DNA of 35,792 nt from Candidatus Krumholzibacteriota bacterium (GTDB taxonomy: Bacteria; Krumholzibacteriota; Krumholzibacteriia; LZORAL124-64-63), in the NCBI GenBank assembly GCA_024275485.1, contig JAJRZA010000007.1, positions 1-35,792 on the forward strand. Direction: 5' to 3'. Below, piece after piece: positions 23,669 to 31,256 of this stretch. The first letter of the stretch is position 1. The number at the start of each line of letters is the position of its first letter. The position numbers were made by a program, and so were the translations under genes. The notes beneath the pieces are model-generated. The model saw only the letters and a program-made list of their open reading frames with translations. It made no database searches and was not told the origin of the DNA.

Positions 23669-23710
23669 TTTCGTTCCCAATTTAGCAGATGATTTCTGTC
23701 CGGTTTTGAC

Positions 23711-23739
23711 AATATATGTTTGAACCTTATTTGTTGCAA
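23711..23739 (-). promoter_or_regulatory. Promoter of marR-yceI
   Basis: On the minus strand TTGCAA (23739-23734) and TATATT (23716-23711) are 17 bases apart. Transcription would start near 23704, about 36 bases before the marR ATG. Confidence 0.7.
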
Positions 23740-23742
23740 CAA
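23731..23742. promoter_or_regulatory. Candidate MarR operator (12-bp perfect palindrome)
   Basis: TTGTTGCAACAA is its own reverse complement and covers the -35 box of the marR promoter. Palindromes with TTG/CAA arms over the promoter are common for MarR-family operators. Binding here would block RNA polymerase and give autoregulation. Confidence 0.6.
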
Positions 23743-23758
23743 GCATTTTATGATGCTT
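23741..23758. promoter_or_regulatory. Second dyad next to the marR operator
   Basis: AAGCAT and ATGCTT (6-bp arms, 6-base gap) directly abut the palindrome on its upstream side. It may be a second regulator site. A role as a weak terminator for the gene ending at 23789 is less likely, as there is no U run. Confidence 0.35.
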
Positions 23759-23788
23759 TACCAATGGAGGAAGTTGCAGTCTTCCAGA

Positions 23789-24409
23789 TCAGGGACAGGC
23801 AGTCCCAATCCCGGCAGCAAGACGCCCAACATCGGCCAAATTGGTCACCCCATCGAAATACAAATCCGACCGAAAATGATAGGGTCCATAAAGGTTGGTC
23901 GAGAAGGCACCTACATCCATCAAATTGACAGTCCAATCCCCATTGATATCCGGACTGTTGAACTGGATGGGTAAGCCCTGCTCGGTCAACGGATTACCGT
24001 TGACGACAACCACGCAGGCGGCTTGGCTGTACCCTCCGGCGACCAAGGGGTTGCCCCAATAGGTCAGCCCATTTTCGTCCGTATTCTGATCAGCGGAACT
24101 GCCACCCATACAAGGAACCAGTCCACCATCGGCAGATTCCAACCACATATCCTCTTTCGGGAAATCAGGAATGGGATTTAAGAATTCGTCCTCGAAAAGG
24201 AGCGTGATGGTAGCATCGACAATCCCACCATCCGCATCCATGGCAAGGGTGAAATCGGATCCCCATCCATTGAGTTGGTTGAACAGGGTGATGGGTTCAG
24301 TGCCCTCATAAGCAGAAGAAACCACGAAGTGGAAGCCGGGAATATCCGCCGCTTGGAGGGAAAAACCGGCACAGGTTATCAAGATCAAAGTCAGCAACAT
24401 CGTTTTCAT
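23789..24409 (-). CDS. Secreted protein with dockerin-like C-terminus
   Basis: The 206-residue protein has a signal peptide (MKTMLLTLILITCAGFSLQA). Residues about 25-150 form a beta-rich domain of no recognised family (FHFVVSSAYEGTEPITLF, WGSDFTLAMDADGGIVDA, two cysteines at about 100 and 132). The last 55 residues hold two paired units, SPDINGDWTVNLMDVGAFST and RSDLYFDGVTNLADVGRLAA, ending GTACP. These look like the calcium-loop/helix repeats of dockerins, although the second loop is less regular. Such tails are frequent in secreted proteins of FCB-type candidate phyla. ATG 24409 has GGGGAG six bases upstream. No cohesin partner is known; the nearest cohesin-like gene is at 18815-19570. Confidence 0.75.
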   Translation of the reverse strand: MKTMLLTLILITCAGFSLQAADIPGFHFVVSSAYEGTEPITLFNQLNGWGSDFTLAMDADGGIVDATITLLFEDEFLNPIPDFPKEDMWLESADGGLVPCMGGSSADQNTDENGLTYWGNPLVAGGYSQAACVVVVNGNPLTEQGLPIQFNSPDINGDWTVNLMDVGAFSTNLYGPYHFRSDLYFDGVTNLADVGRLAAGIGTACP

Positions 24410-24547
24410 GAAATCTCCCCTTTTTTGAGTTATGGGGTCTTGAAAAAATCATCCTTTTACGTGGCCGAAGTCACTCCTTGAAAAGACGCAGGGACTTTGT
24501 TGAAAAGGTTACCCTGGTGGCAATTTGTCTATTCACTCGATGCCGAA

Positions 24548-24574
24548 GACCGATTGGTTGTGACCGATTGGTTG
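24548..24574. repeat. 13-bp direct repeat upstream of a secreted-protein gene
   Basis: GACCGATTGGTTG occurs at 24548-24560 and 24562-24574, a period of 14. It lies just upstream of a probable promoter and could be a two-site activator or repressor element. Confidence 0.85.
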
Positions 24575-24594
24575 CAGATTTTAGAGTGAAAACA

Positions 24595-24603
24595 TGCTAT
24601 CAT
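24595..24603 (+). promoter_or_regulatory. Possible extended -10 promoter
   Basis: TGCTATCAT fits an extended -10 (TGN plus TATCAT). The nearest -35-like hexamer, TTGCAG (24572-24577), is 20 bases away, which is long. It lies about 35 bases before ATG 24638. Confidence 0.4.
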
Positions 24604-24637
24604 AAGTATGGGCAAATAGCAAATCAGGGGGATACAC

Positions 24638-26173
24638 ATGAATCGCCTTCCATTGATCCTTTTGACCCTTGGGGTTTTGCTCCTGTGGGCCACCATCACC
24701 CTGGCGGTGTTGGTTCCCCTGCAGATCACCAACAGCGAGGCGGACTGCTCTTATCCGGCTCTGGCTTCATCCATCGACGAATTGACTGTTTTGGCCTACC
24801 TGATCTGCGGTGATCCGATTCCGGAGAATTTCGTGCAGGTTGTGACCATGAACTCCTATTTGACCGATTACATTTGGTGGACGGACCCGGTTATTCTCAA
24901 CACCGGTGGACCACCATCACTCTGCTGGAGTCGCACCGGATTCCATTGTGCCTTTGCCAGCGGGCCCGTCATCCTTGTTTACCACACCCTTGGTTCTGGT
25001 GAATGGGATCTTGAAGATTACGCGATCATTGAAACCAACGGACCTGTCCTGGGCATTGATTTGTATGGAGTGCCCACCGATGCCGCCGGACCGGATGTCT
25101 TCATGGCGGTGCACACGGCCACCGATCCTTACGATGGAGACCATCATGTGATGTACGCCTCCCACAACCAGTCTAATGGATGGTCGGAACTGACCTGGGT
25201 AGCCACGGAAACCGAGATGGCAACCCACCCCCAGATAACCTGGGACCTGGGCCCGGCTGGCCCATTACCAAAAATTTTCTATCTCGGCGGCGAACCGGGC
25301 GACCCACTCATGAAACACACAACCTATCATTTCGAAACCGGCTGGACCCCGCCAACCATCGTGCCCGGAGACGGCGTTTCCGCGCCCAGCCCCTTTGCCG
25401 GTGAATTCGATGTGATCACTCGGGGTTTTCTGGAAAGAAACATCCTCGGGTTGGGACCCCAGCCAACCTGCCCCTGTGGAACCATTCACCATCAAGCATA
25501 TGTGCCTGGTTTGGGATGGGAGGCCTCTGAGTCCATGACCTCGCACTATGGCGAATACGACTGGCCCAAATCACCGAACCTTGCCACGGATCCCGATGGT
25601 CGGGTGCACGCTTTCTGGTATCAGGTATCCTCTGCATCCAACCTGGAACCCTGGCTAAAGACTCGGGAATATTGGGTGCTGGAAGATGGCATCTGGACCG
25701 ACAAGGGAGATTTCCTTTACGAGGCCGGCAACGGCCGAAATTTTGGAGAGCAGGTGGCCCTGGCAGTCGACCCCACGCCTTTCCCGGTATTGGCCTGGAC
25801 TGAGCGCGATACTTTCGGTGGAGTCCCCCAGCCCTCCCAGGTGATCGTGGCCCGAGAGGCCTTTTGGGGTGATGCCCCGGATCCGGAAATCGTGCAACCA
25901 AAGTTGAAATTATCGGCTTGGCCCAATCCTTTCAATCCTGTGGTGAAACTGGCCTTTGATACCAACCGGACCGATGCCGTACAACTGGATGTTTTTGATG
26001 TGCGCGGCCGAAAAGTGGCCAACCTGATGGACATGGTCGTCGGCAGCGGGCGCACTGAAGTTTCCTGGGACGGAAAGAACGACGCCGAGCATTCACTGCC
26101 CAGTGGAGTTTATTTTGCGCGGTTGGTTTCGGGAATGGAAACAGCCTTCGTGAAATTGGTATTGGCCCAATAG
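24638..26173 (+). CDS. Secreted sorting-domain protein, possibly beta-propeller
   Basis: The 511-residue protein begins with a signal peptide (MNRLPLILLTLGVLLLWATI). The long central part has repeating blocks of the form S/P-x-L-A-x-D-x-D-G-R-x-H-A-F-W (NLATDPDGRVHAFWYQ) and VALAVDPTPFPVLAWTE. These are typical of secreted sialidase- or FG-GAP-like propellers of no defined activity. The last 85 residues are a FlgD-like sorting domain (LSAWPNPFNPVVKL, DVFDVRGRKVANL, GVYFARLVSGMETAFVKLVL). A GGGGG site precedes ATG 24638. No catalytic residues are evident. It lies six bases tail-to-tail with the MetA-like gene. Confidence 0.8.
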   Translation: MNRLPLILLTLGVLLLWATITLAVLVPLQITNSEADCSYPALASSIDELTVLAYLICGDPIPENFVQVVTMNSYLTDYIWWTDPVILNTGGPPSLCWSRTGFHCAFASGPVILVYHTLGSGEWDLEDYAIIETNGPVLGIDLYGVPTDAAGPDVFMAVHTATDPYDGDHHVMYASHNQSNGWSELTWVATETEMATHPQITWDLGPAGPLPKIFYLGGEPGDPLMKHTTYHFETGWTPPTIVPGDGVSAPSPFAGEFDVITRGFLERNILGLGPQPTCPCGTIHHQAYVPGLGWEASESMTSHYGEYDWPKSPNLATDPDGRVHAFWYQVSSASNLEPWLKTREYWVLEDGIWTDKGDFLYEAGNGRNFGEQVALAVDPTPFPVLAWTERDTFGGVPQPSQVIVAREAFWGDAPDPEIVQPKLKLSAWPNPFNPVVKLAFDTNRTDAVQLDVFDVRGRKVANLMDMVVGSGRTEVSWDGKNDAEHSLPSGVYFARLVSGMETAFVKLVLAQ

Positions 26174-26179
26174 GTCCAG

Positions 26180-27070
26180 CTATCCAGGATTTTCAGCCAA
26201 TGTAGCCAGCCAATTGGCAAAAACCTGCTTTGCTGCAGAATGCCATTGGCGGGTTAGAAAAGGTTCCACCTGGGCTTCCGGGAATTCGGGTGGAGCCATG
26301 CTTGCGCCCAGGGCTTCCTTCACAACCGACCGATGATCTTCCAAAACGGCAACCCCCACTGGATCCAATATGCCTACCGGCAGTGGCGGATAATCCTGCC
26401 GTCTGCCTTGGACAAACAACTCAACCTCCCTCTTGTACTCCTTCAGCAAACTCACCGCATCGTATTCGGGATGCCCCTGCATCAGGACCAGGCTGCTGTC
26501 CTGGTTGGCCGCCAGATGAACCCCGGCACTGGAACTGGCAATGATCAAATCCAGGCCGGCATCCCGGAATTGATCTCCGGCTATTTCGTTGAAACGCGAT
26601 TGGGGGACCGGCACGGCCTCAGGCAATCCAGCAGCCAAAGCATGATCCGGGTTGACAACCTGATGTTCAAAAACACCCCAGATTTTGCTGGCCAGGGCAC
26701 CCCGCCGCTGGTGGAACCGAAACTGCATCACCGCGTGGGAAGACAAGCAGGAACACAGGGTGGAGCGGGTATGCCCGTGAGCCCAGGCCATGGTTTTCTG
26801 GAGTGGTTTCCAGAAGGGTTGGATTTCCAGGCGCGGATCGCTGGCATTGGCGCCGGTGATGATGATGGCGTCGGGGTGCAGGGCCCGGATTTGATCCTCC
26901 GACTGATAGTTCTCGGTGATGTAAGCCGTGGCTTTCTGATTCCGGGGAATCTCGGGAAAGGTGAACCGGTGCAGGCGGATATTGCCCTTGCCCAGCAAAA
27001 GACGGGAGAACTGGCGGTCGGTGGCCTTGAGGGCCGCATCGGACATCATGTTCAACAGGGCGATGTTCAT
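26180..27070 (-). CDS. metA: Homoserine O-succinyltransferase/acetyltransferase (MetA-like)
   Basis: The enzyme transfers an acyl group to homoserine, the first step of methionine synthesis. The 296-residue protein begins MNIALLNMMSDAALKATDRQ, matching the family opening (LNLMP ... TE.Q). It has DAIIITGAN near residue 70, MAWAHGHTRSTLCSCLSSHA with the acyl-accepting cysteine near 109, KIWGVFEHQVV, PQSRFNEI, and MQGHPEYDA with the His and Glu of the active site near 200. The LCSCLSSHA block is a variant of the usual HICWGAQA. It is known to me from MetA-like enzymes of some Proteobacteria, so the acyl donor (succinyl- or acetyl-CoA) cannot be told. It is divergent from the DTW gene. Confidence 0.88.
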   Translation of the reverse strand: MNIALLNMMSDAALKATDRQFSRLLLGKGNIRLHRFTFPEIPRNQKATAYITENYQSEDQIRALHPDAIIITGANASDPRLEIQPFWKPLQKTMAWAHGHTRSTLCSCLSSHAVMQFRFHQRRGALASKIWGVFEHQVVNPDHALAAGLPEAVPVPQSRFNEIAGDQFRDAGLDLIIASSSAGVHLAANQDSSLVLMQGHPEYDAVSLLKEYKREVELFVQGRRQDYPPLPVGILDPVGVAVLEDHRSVVKEALGASMAPPEFPEAQVEPFLTRQWHSAAKQVFANWLATLAENPG

Positions 27071-27173
27071 GGATTAATCTTACCTTCTGGATTGGCATTT
27101 CCTTTGTCACATCTTAAGGTAACATGACCAGAAAAGACAAACTCCATTGTCTGATAACCCCACAGGAACAATC

Positions 27174-27869
27174 TTGAGACGACGAGCCGAACGATGCCCT
27201 GCCTGCCTGATTCCCAAGGCCTATTGCGTATGTCGGGTCACTCCTGTTGAGCACCTGAAAACCCGCATCACGGTGGTCATTCATTTTAGTGACATCACCC
27301 GCACCACCAACACCGGCAAATGGACACCAGTGGTCTTGTCCAACTGCGAGGTCCTTATCCGGGGCCAAAAAGAGTCCCCCCTGGACATGAGCCGGGCCAT
27401 TCAAACCGGCTATCATAATCTTCTGCTATTTCCATCGCCGGACAGCCGGGAGCTCAATCCGGCCTTCCTGGAATCGATTCGGAAACCAATCAACTTGATT
27501 GTCCCCGACGGAAACTGGAATCAGGCCTCAAAAATGGTCAGACGCGAAAAGCAACTGATTGCCCTGCCCCATGTGCACCTGAACATCGACAAGCCTTCCC
27601 GTTACAGGCTGCGGACCGCCGCCCATGATCATTGGATCTCCACCTTTGAGGCCATCAGCAGGGCGCTTGGGGTTGTGGAAAACCATGATCTTCAAAAACG
27701 AATGGAATATTTCTTTGACGTGGCGGTGGATCGTGTTCTTTTCCTGAAGGGTCAGATTGATCGCAAGAAGGTGACCGGCGGGATCAGCAGGGAGATGATT
27801 CATCAGCACCACATGGAGAATAATGATTTGGATTATATTGAGGCGTTGAAAAAGAAAGGGCCGGATTGA
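27174..27869 (+). CDS. DTW-domain tRNA-uridine aminocarboxypropyltransferase (TapT-like)
   Basis: DTW enzymes use S-adenosylmethionine to make acp3U in tRNA. The protein has the N-terminal metal-binding-like cysteines (CPACLIPKAYCVC), then HFSDITRTTNTGKW, NLLLFPSPDSREL, the family motif LIVPDGNWNQASKM (DGNW in place of DGTW) and ISTFEAISRAL. The start is uncertain. TTG 27174 is chosen because ACAGGA lies six bases upstream, giving 231 residues; TTG 27147 would add nine residues but has no site. It may be co-transcribed with the rhodanese gene that follows. Confidence 0.88.
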   Translation: MRRRAERCPACLIPKAYCVCRVTPVEHLKTRITVVIHFSDITRTTNTGKWTPVVLSNCEVLIRGQKESPLDMSRAIQTGYHNLLLFPSPDSRELNPAFLESIRKPINLIVPDGNWNQASKMVRREKQLIALPHVHLNIDKPSRYRLRTAAHDHWISTFEAISRALGVVENHDLQKRMEYFFDVAVDRVLFLKGQIDRKKVTGGISREMIHQHHMENNDLDYIEALKKKGPD

Positions 27870-27924
27870 TCCTTTCTGCAACCTCATCGTGGCGAACAAC
27901 ACCGCCGGAAACTATCATTCCCCT

Positions 27925-28449
27925 ATGAAGAACTCTCCATCCATTTCAGTATTGGCCGCTGTTCTCGTCTTGAACCTCATGGCTTTGCCTTGCCTTGGCG
28001 AAGAGGTTTCCGACGCCGAGCTACTTGCCAAAATCGAAACCATGTACCAGGACTACCGTCAGGATTTTCCCAACATTGGCGAAGTCACCGCCCAGAAACT
28101 CACCGAATGGATCAGCCTGCGGAATGTGGTTCTTGTGGATGTTCGTAAACCTGCCGAACGTGCGGTGTCCCAGCTTCCCAACTCCATCACGAAAAATGAC
28201 CTCGAGGCCAGTCTGGACTCATTTACCAACCGCCCCATCGTTGTCTATTGCACCATCGGTTACCGCAGTGGAAATTTCACCAAGGACCTGAAAAAGAAGG
28301 GCGTGAAGGCCTACAATCTTGAAGGTGGGATTCTAGCCTGGGTGCATCATGGGGGCACAGTGGAGCACGATGGCTCTCCGGTGCAAAAGGTTCATGTTTA
28401 CGGCAAGCGCTGGAGTTTGCTGCCGGTTGGGTTTGAGGCCGTTTGGTAG
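27925..28449 (+). CDS. Exported rhodanese-domain protein
   Basis: The protein of about 174 residues has a Sec signal peptide (KNSPSISVLAAVLVLNLMAL) and a single rhodanese domain: LTEWISLRNVVLVDVRKPAE, SLDSFTNRPIVVYC with the active cysteine, TIGYRSGNFTKDLKKKGV, and NLEGGILAWVHHGG. The catalytic loop is C-T-I-G-Y-R. It should handle sulfane sulfur or bind sulfur carriers in the periplasm. The frame is open to GTG 27889, but ATG 27925 starts the signal peptide; no strong ribosome site is seen for either. It lies 55 bases after the DTW gene and ends just before a long inverted repeat. Confidence 0.87.
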   Translation: MKNSPSISVLAAVLVLNLMALPCLGEEVSDAELLAKIETMYQDYRQDFPNIGEVTAQKLTEWISLRNVVLVDVRKPAERAVSQLPNSITKNDLEASLDSFTNRPIVVYCTIGYRSGNFTKDLKKKGVKAYNLEGGILAWVHHGGTVEHDGSPVQKVHVYGKRWSLLPVGFEAVW

Positions 28450-28470
28450 GTTTCATTCAGCTCCTTGTTG

Positions 28471-28570
28471 ACCCCAACTATGCAAAACCACGTTGAGGCG
28501 AAAGCTGTCAGGGTGCACCATGGCAGCAACTTAAGTGGTTTCGGTCAACGTGGTTTGGCATAGTTGGGGT
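28471..28570. repeat. 100-bp imperfect palindrome (26-bp arms)
   Basis: ACCCCAACTATGCAAAACCA and six more bases (28471-28496) are the reverse complement of 28545-28570 with one mismatch in 26. Inside, CGAAA (28499-28503) pairs with TTTCG, and GCTGTCA with TGGCAGC, so almost the whole 100 bases can fold into one long hairpin. No run of U follows on either strand, so it is not a plain terminator. It resembles REP- or MITE-like elements. Confidence 0.9.
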
Positions 28571-28691
28571 TGAGACGAATGATAATGGGATCCTGGGGAC
28601 ACCGGATATAGACGGTGGCATGATCATGATCAATATTGAAAAACTCGCCTTTGGCCAACTGGGCTCCATGTCTCCATTGACCTTGGATCAC
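28545..28691 (-). CDS. Possible 48-residue small ORF, or gene remnant
   Basis: From GTG 28691 to TGA 28545 the frame has protein-like composition (GAQLAKGEFFNIDHDHATVY, then IRCPQDPIIIRLNPNYAKPR). An AGGGA lies three bases before the GTG, too close to be ideal. The end of the frame lies in the right arm of the palindrome. It matches no family that I know and may be the tail of a lost gene. Confidence 0.25.
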   Translation of the reverse strand: MIQGQWRHGAQLAKGEFFNIDHDHATVYIRCPQDPIIIRLNPNYAKPR

Positions 28692-28883
28692 TCGTCCCTA
28701 AAGCTACGTTGAACAACTCGATGAGCGGGTTGTTCGATGGTGAGCCTGGCCGGCGAAAATACACCCTAGGCGACTTTGAAGACTATGCTAGAATAGATGC
28801 GAAACAGCCTGGGAAAGCCTGGTATATCACAGCATGGGGTAGCCGCCTAAAAAGATTACTCCAATGACACCAGGGATTCAAAT

Positions 28884-31148
28884 GTGCAAGGTGATTTCAT
28901 ATTGCTGACCTTCGTCAGAACATTACAGGTGATTTCTACTGCAGCCTCCTTCAGGTTAGCCATACAAAGTAGTTGTATTACTGGTATCAGGTTTTTGTTC
29001 GCTTGCCTCATGTTTTCCCTCCTGCCAAATAGTGCATTGGCGACCCCCGAAATCACCGTCACTGCCCATCAAACAACCCAAAACATCTCCCTCGACGGGC
29101 GCCTCGATGAAACAGCCTGGAAACAGGCCGGTCGCATCAACGATCTTACCCAACAGAACCCAAATCCCGGCCAGCCAACTCCCTACCGAACCGAGATACT
29201 CTTCCTCGTCGATCAAGGTGGAATCACCCTCGGTTTCATCTGTAACGATCCACAACCGGATGCCATTTCCGTGCACACCATGGCGCGGGACGGCAATCTC
29301 GATGGTGACGACAGCATCGCCTTCGTCCTCGATACTTTCGGCGACCGGCGACGAGGTTATTACTTCCAGATCAACGCCGCCGGTGCCCGGGTTGATGGCT
29401 TGATCACCGGCCCCGAAGATGTCTCTCTCGACTGGGACGGCATCTGGGACGCGGCCACTGCCCACACCGCCAGGGGATGGACTGCCGAAATCCATATCCC
29501 CGCCCAAACACTGCGTTTCCCCACTGGAGTCAATGGTTGGGGTTTGAACCTGGAACGTGTGGTAGCCAGGGACCGGCTCACCCTTCGCTGGGCCGACAGT
29601 TCACGCAACGCCATGCTTTCGGATCTGCGCCGGGCAGGCGGGTTAACCGGCGTCTCCATTCTCAAACAAGGCCTCGGCATTTCCATCAGCCCCTACGGCA
29701 TTGTCCATGCCGACAAGGACGAAAACACCCCCGACCGCACCACCACCGGCGACTTCGGCGGCGATGCAACCTGGAACCTCACTTCCGAGCTGAGCGCCGT
29801 TGTCACTTTCAACACCGACTTCGCTGAAACCGAAGTGGATGCACGTCAGATCAATCTCACCAGATTCCCACTCTTCTTCCCCGAGAAACGAGCCTTCTTT
29901 CTTGAAGGATCCGATCAATTCGATTTCGGTTCAGGATTGGGACGCGACTTTGTTCCTTTCTTTTCCCGACGAATTGGCCTGTACGATGGTGAGCAGGTTC
30001 CCCTGGATGTGGGTGGCAAAATCCTTGGCCGAAGCGGACGTTGGGGAATTGGCTTGCTGGGCGCGCGTACCGGATCATCGGAGGTCACCAACGAGGCCAA
30101 TCTCTATGTGGGCAGAATCACCTACGACGTGAACTCCAACCTGACCGTGGGAACCATCGCAACTGATGGTGATCCCGATGGAATATCCGACAACTCGCTA
30201 CTGGGCTTCGATGCCATCTGGCAAACTTCCACTCTGGGTGGCGACAAAAATTTCTCTGTTGGTTCCTGGGTTGCCGACAGCAAGGGTGATGTCCCTGATG
30301 GACGAAGTGACGGCTGGGGCCTGAAAATCGATTATCCCAACGATCTGTGGGACGTGGCCCTCATCTACAGGGAATTGGGTGACGGTCTGGATCCCGCCCT
30401 TGGCTTTTTACCTCGGCCAGGGACTCAATGGTTCAAAGGTGGGGTTTCCTACCAACCGCGACCATCCGGTGGGATGTTCGACTGGGTGCGACAATTTTTC
30501 TTCGAACTTTACTCAAGAGTCGTCAAGGATCTGGATGGGAAGACACAATCCTGGCGCATATTCACAGCCCCCTTCAATGCCGAAACAGAATCCGGGGAGC
30601 ACATTGAAGCCAACTATGTGCCTCAATATGAGTGGCTCTCTGAGCCCTTTGAAATATCAGATGGAGTGATCATTCCCAGTGGTGATTTTCGCTTTGACCG
30701 TTTTCGAATAGAGGTTGAGACTTCGCAACACCGGGCTGTTGTGATCAGTTCTTCGGTGTGGTTCGGTGAATTTTATACCGGCACCCTGACTCAGTGGGAA
30801 ACGGAAATTGGGTTTGCATCCGGAGATGGGCGTCTGCAATTGAGTCTGGCTGCGGAAAATGATTTTGCGGAGCTGCCGGAGGGGTCATTCATTCAACGAC
30901 TTTATCAGCTCAGGGTGGAGTATGCTTTTAATCCCAAACTTATACTGTCTACCGATACCCAGTACGATTCCGAGTCGAGGGATGTGGGTGTCAATGCCCG
31001 CTTTCGTTGGACTATTCAACCGGGAAATGATTTGTATATTGTTTGGTCTTCCGCTCTCAAGCGGCCATGGAGTCCGGATGACTGGGGGTTGCTGCATAAT
31101 ACCGAGGATCATCTGGCCGTTAAGTTGCAGTGGACTTTGCGGTATTGA
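28884..31148 (+). CDS. DUF5916 outer-membrane protein with CBM9-like domain
   Basis: The 754-residue protein has a late hydrophobic export signal (GIRFLFACLMFSLLPNSALA, about 35-53). Residues about 58-235 form a CBM9/DOMON-like sandwich (ISLDGRLDETAWKQAG, TEILFLVDQGGITLGFICND, DDSIAFVLDTFGDRRRGYYF, WTAEIHIPAQTL). The rest matches the DUF5916 region, which begins with FNTDFAETEVDARQINLTRF and has PLFFPEKRAFFLEGSDQFDF. Its many strands ending in aromatic residues, with a final WTLRY, suggest an outer-membrane beta barrel. The family is common in Bacteroidota and related phyla; the substrate is unknown. GTG 28884 has AGGGA seven bases upstream. ATG 29010 would cut off the signal. Confidence 0.88.
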   Translation: MQGDFILLTFVRTLQVISTAASFRLAIQSSCITGIRFLFACLMFSLLPNSALATPEITVTAHQTTQNISLDGRLDETAWKQAGRINDLTQQNPNPGQPTPYRTEILFLVDQGGITLGFICNDPQPDAISVHTMARDGNLDGDDSIAFVLDTFGDRRRGYYFQINAAGARVDGLITGPEDVSLDWDGIWDAATAHTARGWTAEIHIPAQTLRFPTGVNGWGLNLERVVARDRLTLRWADSSRNAMLSDLRRAGGLTGVSILKQGLGISISPYGIVHADKDENTPDRTTTGDFGGDATWNLTSELSAVVTFNTDFAETEVDARQINLTRFPLFFPEKRAFFLEGSDQFDFGSGLGRDFVPFFSRRIGLYDGEQVPLDVGGKILGRSGRWGIGLLGARTGSSEVTNEANLYVGRITYDVNSNLTVGTIATDGDPDGISDNSLLGFDAIWQTSTLGGDKNFSVGSWVADSKGDVPDGRSDGWGLKIDYPNDLWDVALIYRELGDGLDPALGFLPRPGTQWFKGGVSYQPRPSGGMFDWVRQFFFELYSRVVKDLDGKTQSWRIFTAPFNAETESGEHIEANYVPQYEWLSEPFEISDGVIIPSGDFRFDRFRIEVETSQHRAVVISSSVWFGEFYTGTLTQWETEIGFASGDGRLQLSLAAENDFAELPEGSFIQRLYQLRVEYAFNPKLILSTDTQYDSESRDVGVNARFRWTIQPGNDLYIVWSSALKRPWSPDDWGLLHNTEDHLAVKLQWTLRY

Positions 31149-31200
31149 TGAGAATGCTTTTGAAGAACATTCATTGACTGTATCCCGCCAAAATGAAAGC

Positions 31201-31228
31201 CCCCCGCTTCCACAAAGGAACCAGGGGG
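31201..31228 (-). terminator. Terminator of the nuo operon
   Basis: The minus-strand RNA pairs CCCCC ... TTCC with GGAA ... GGGGG around a 5-nt loop, with a small internal bulge, followed by GCUUUCAUUUU. It lies 28 bases after the nuoN stop (31257-31259). Confidence 0.65.
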
Positions 31229-31256
31229 TACAAACTCCAACTCAATATCCGCCAAA

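Larger units (their letters stand above)
28450..28883. other. Intergenic region with hairpin repeat and possible small ORF
   Basis: These 434 bases hold the inverted repeat at 28471-28570 and a possible 48-codon minus-strand frame at 28545-28691. A TGCTAGAAT extended -10-like sequence lies at 28786-28794, about 90 bases before the DUF5916 start. No gene longer than 60 codons is credible. Confidence 0.5.

Noticed and set aside
28471-28570. Inverted repeat as the ends of an insertion sequence
   Set aside because: Only 48 bases lie between the arms, so there is no room for a transposase, and no target-site duplication is evident.
28471-28570. Inverted repeat as a simple terminator of the rhodanese gene
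   Set aside because: It is far longer than needed and has no U tract after either arm.
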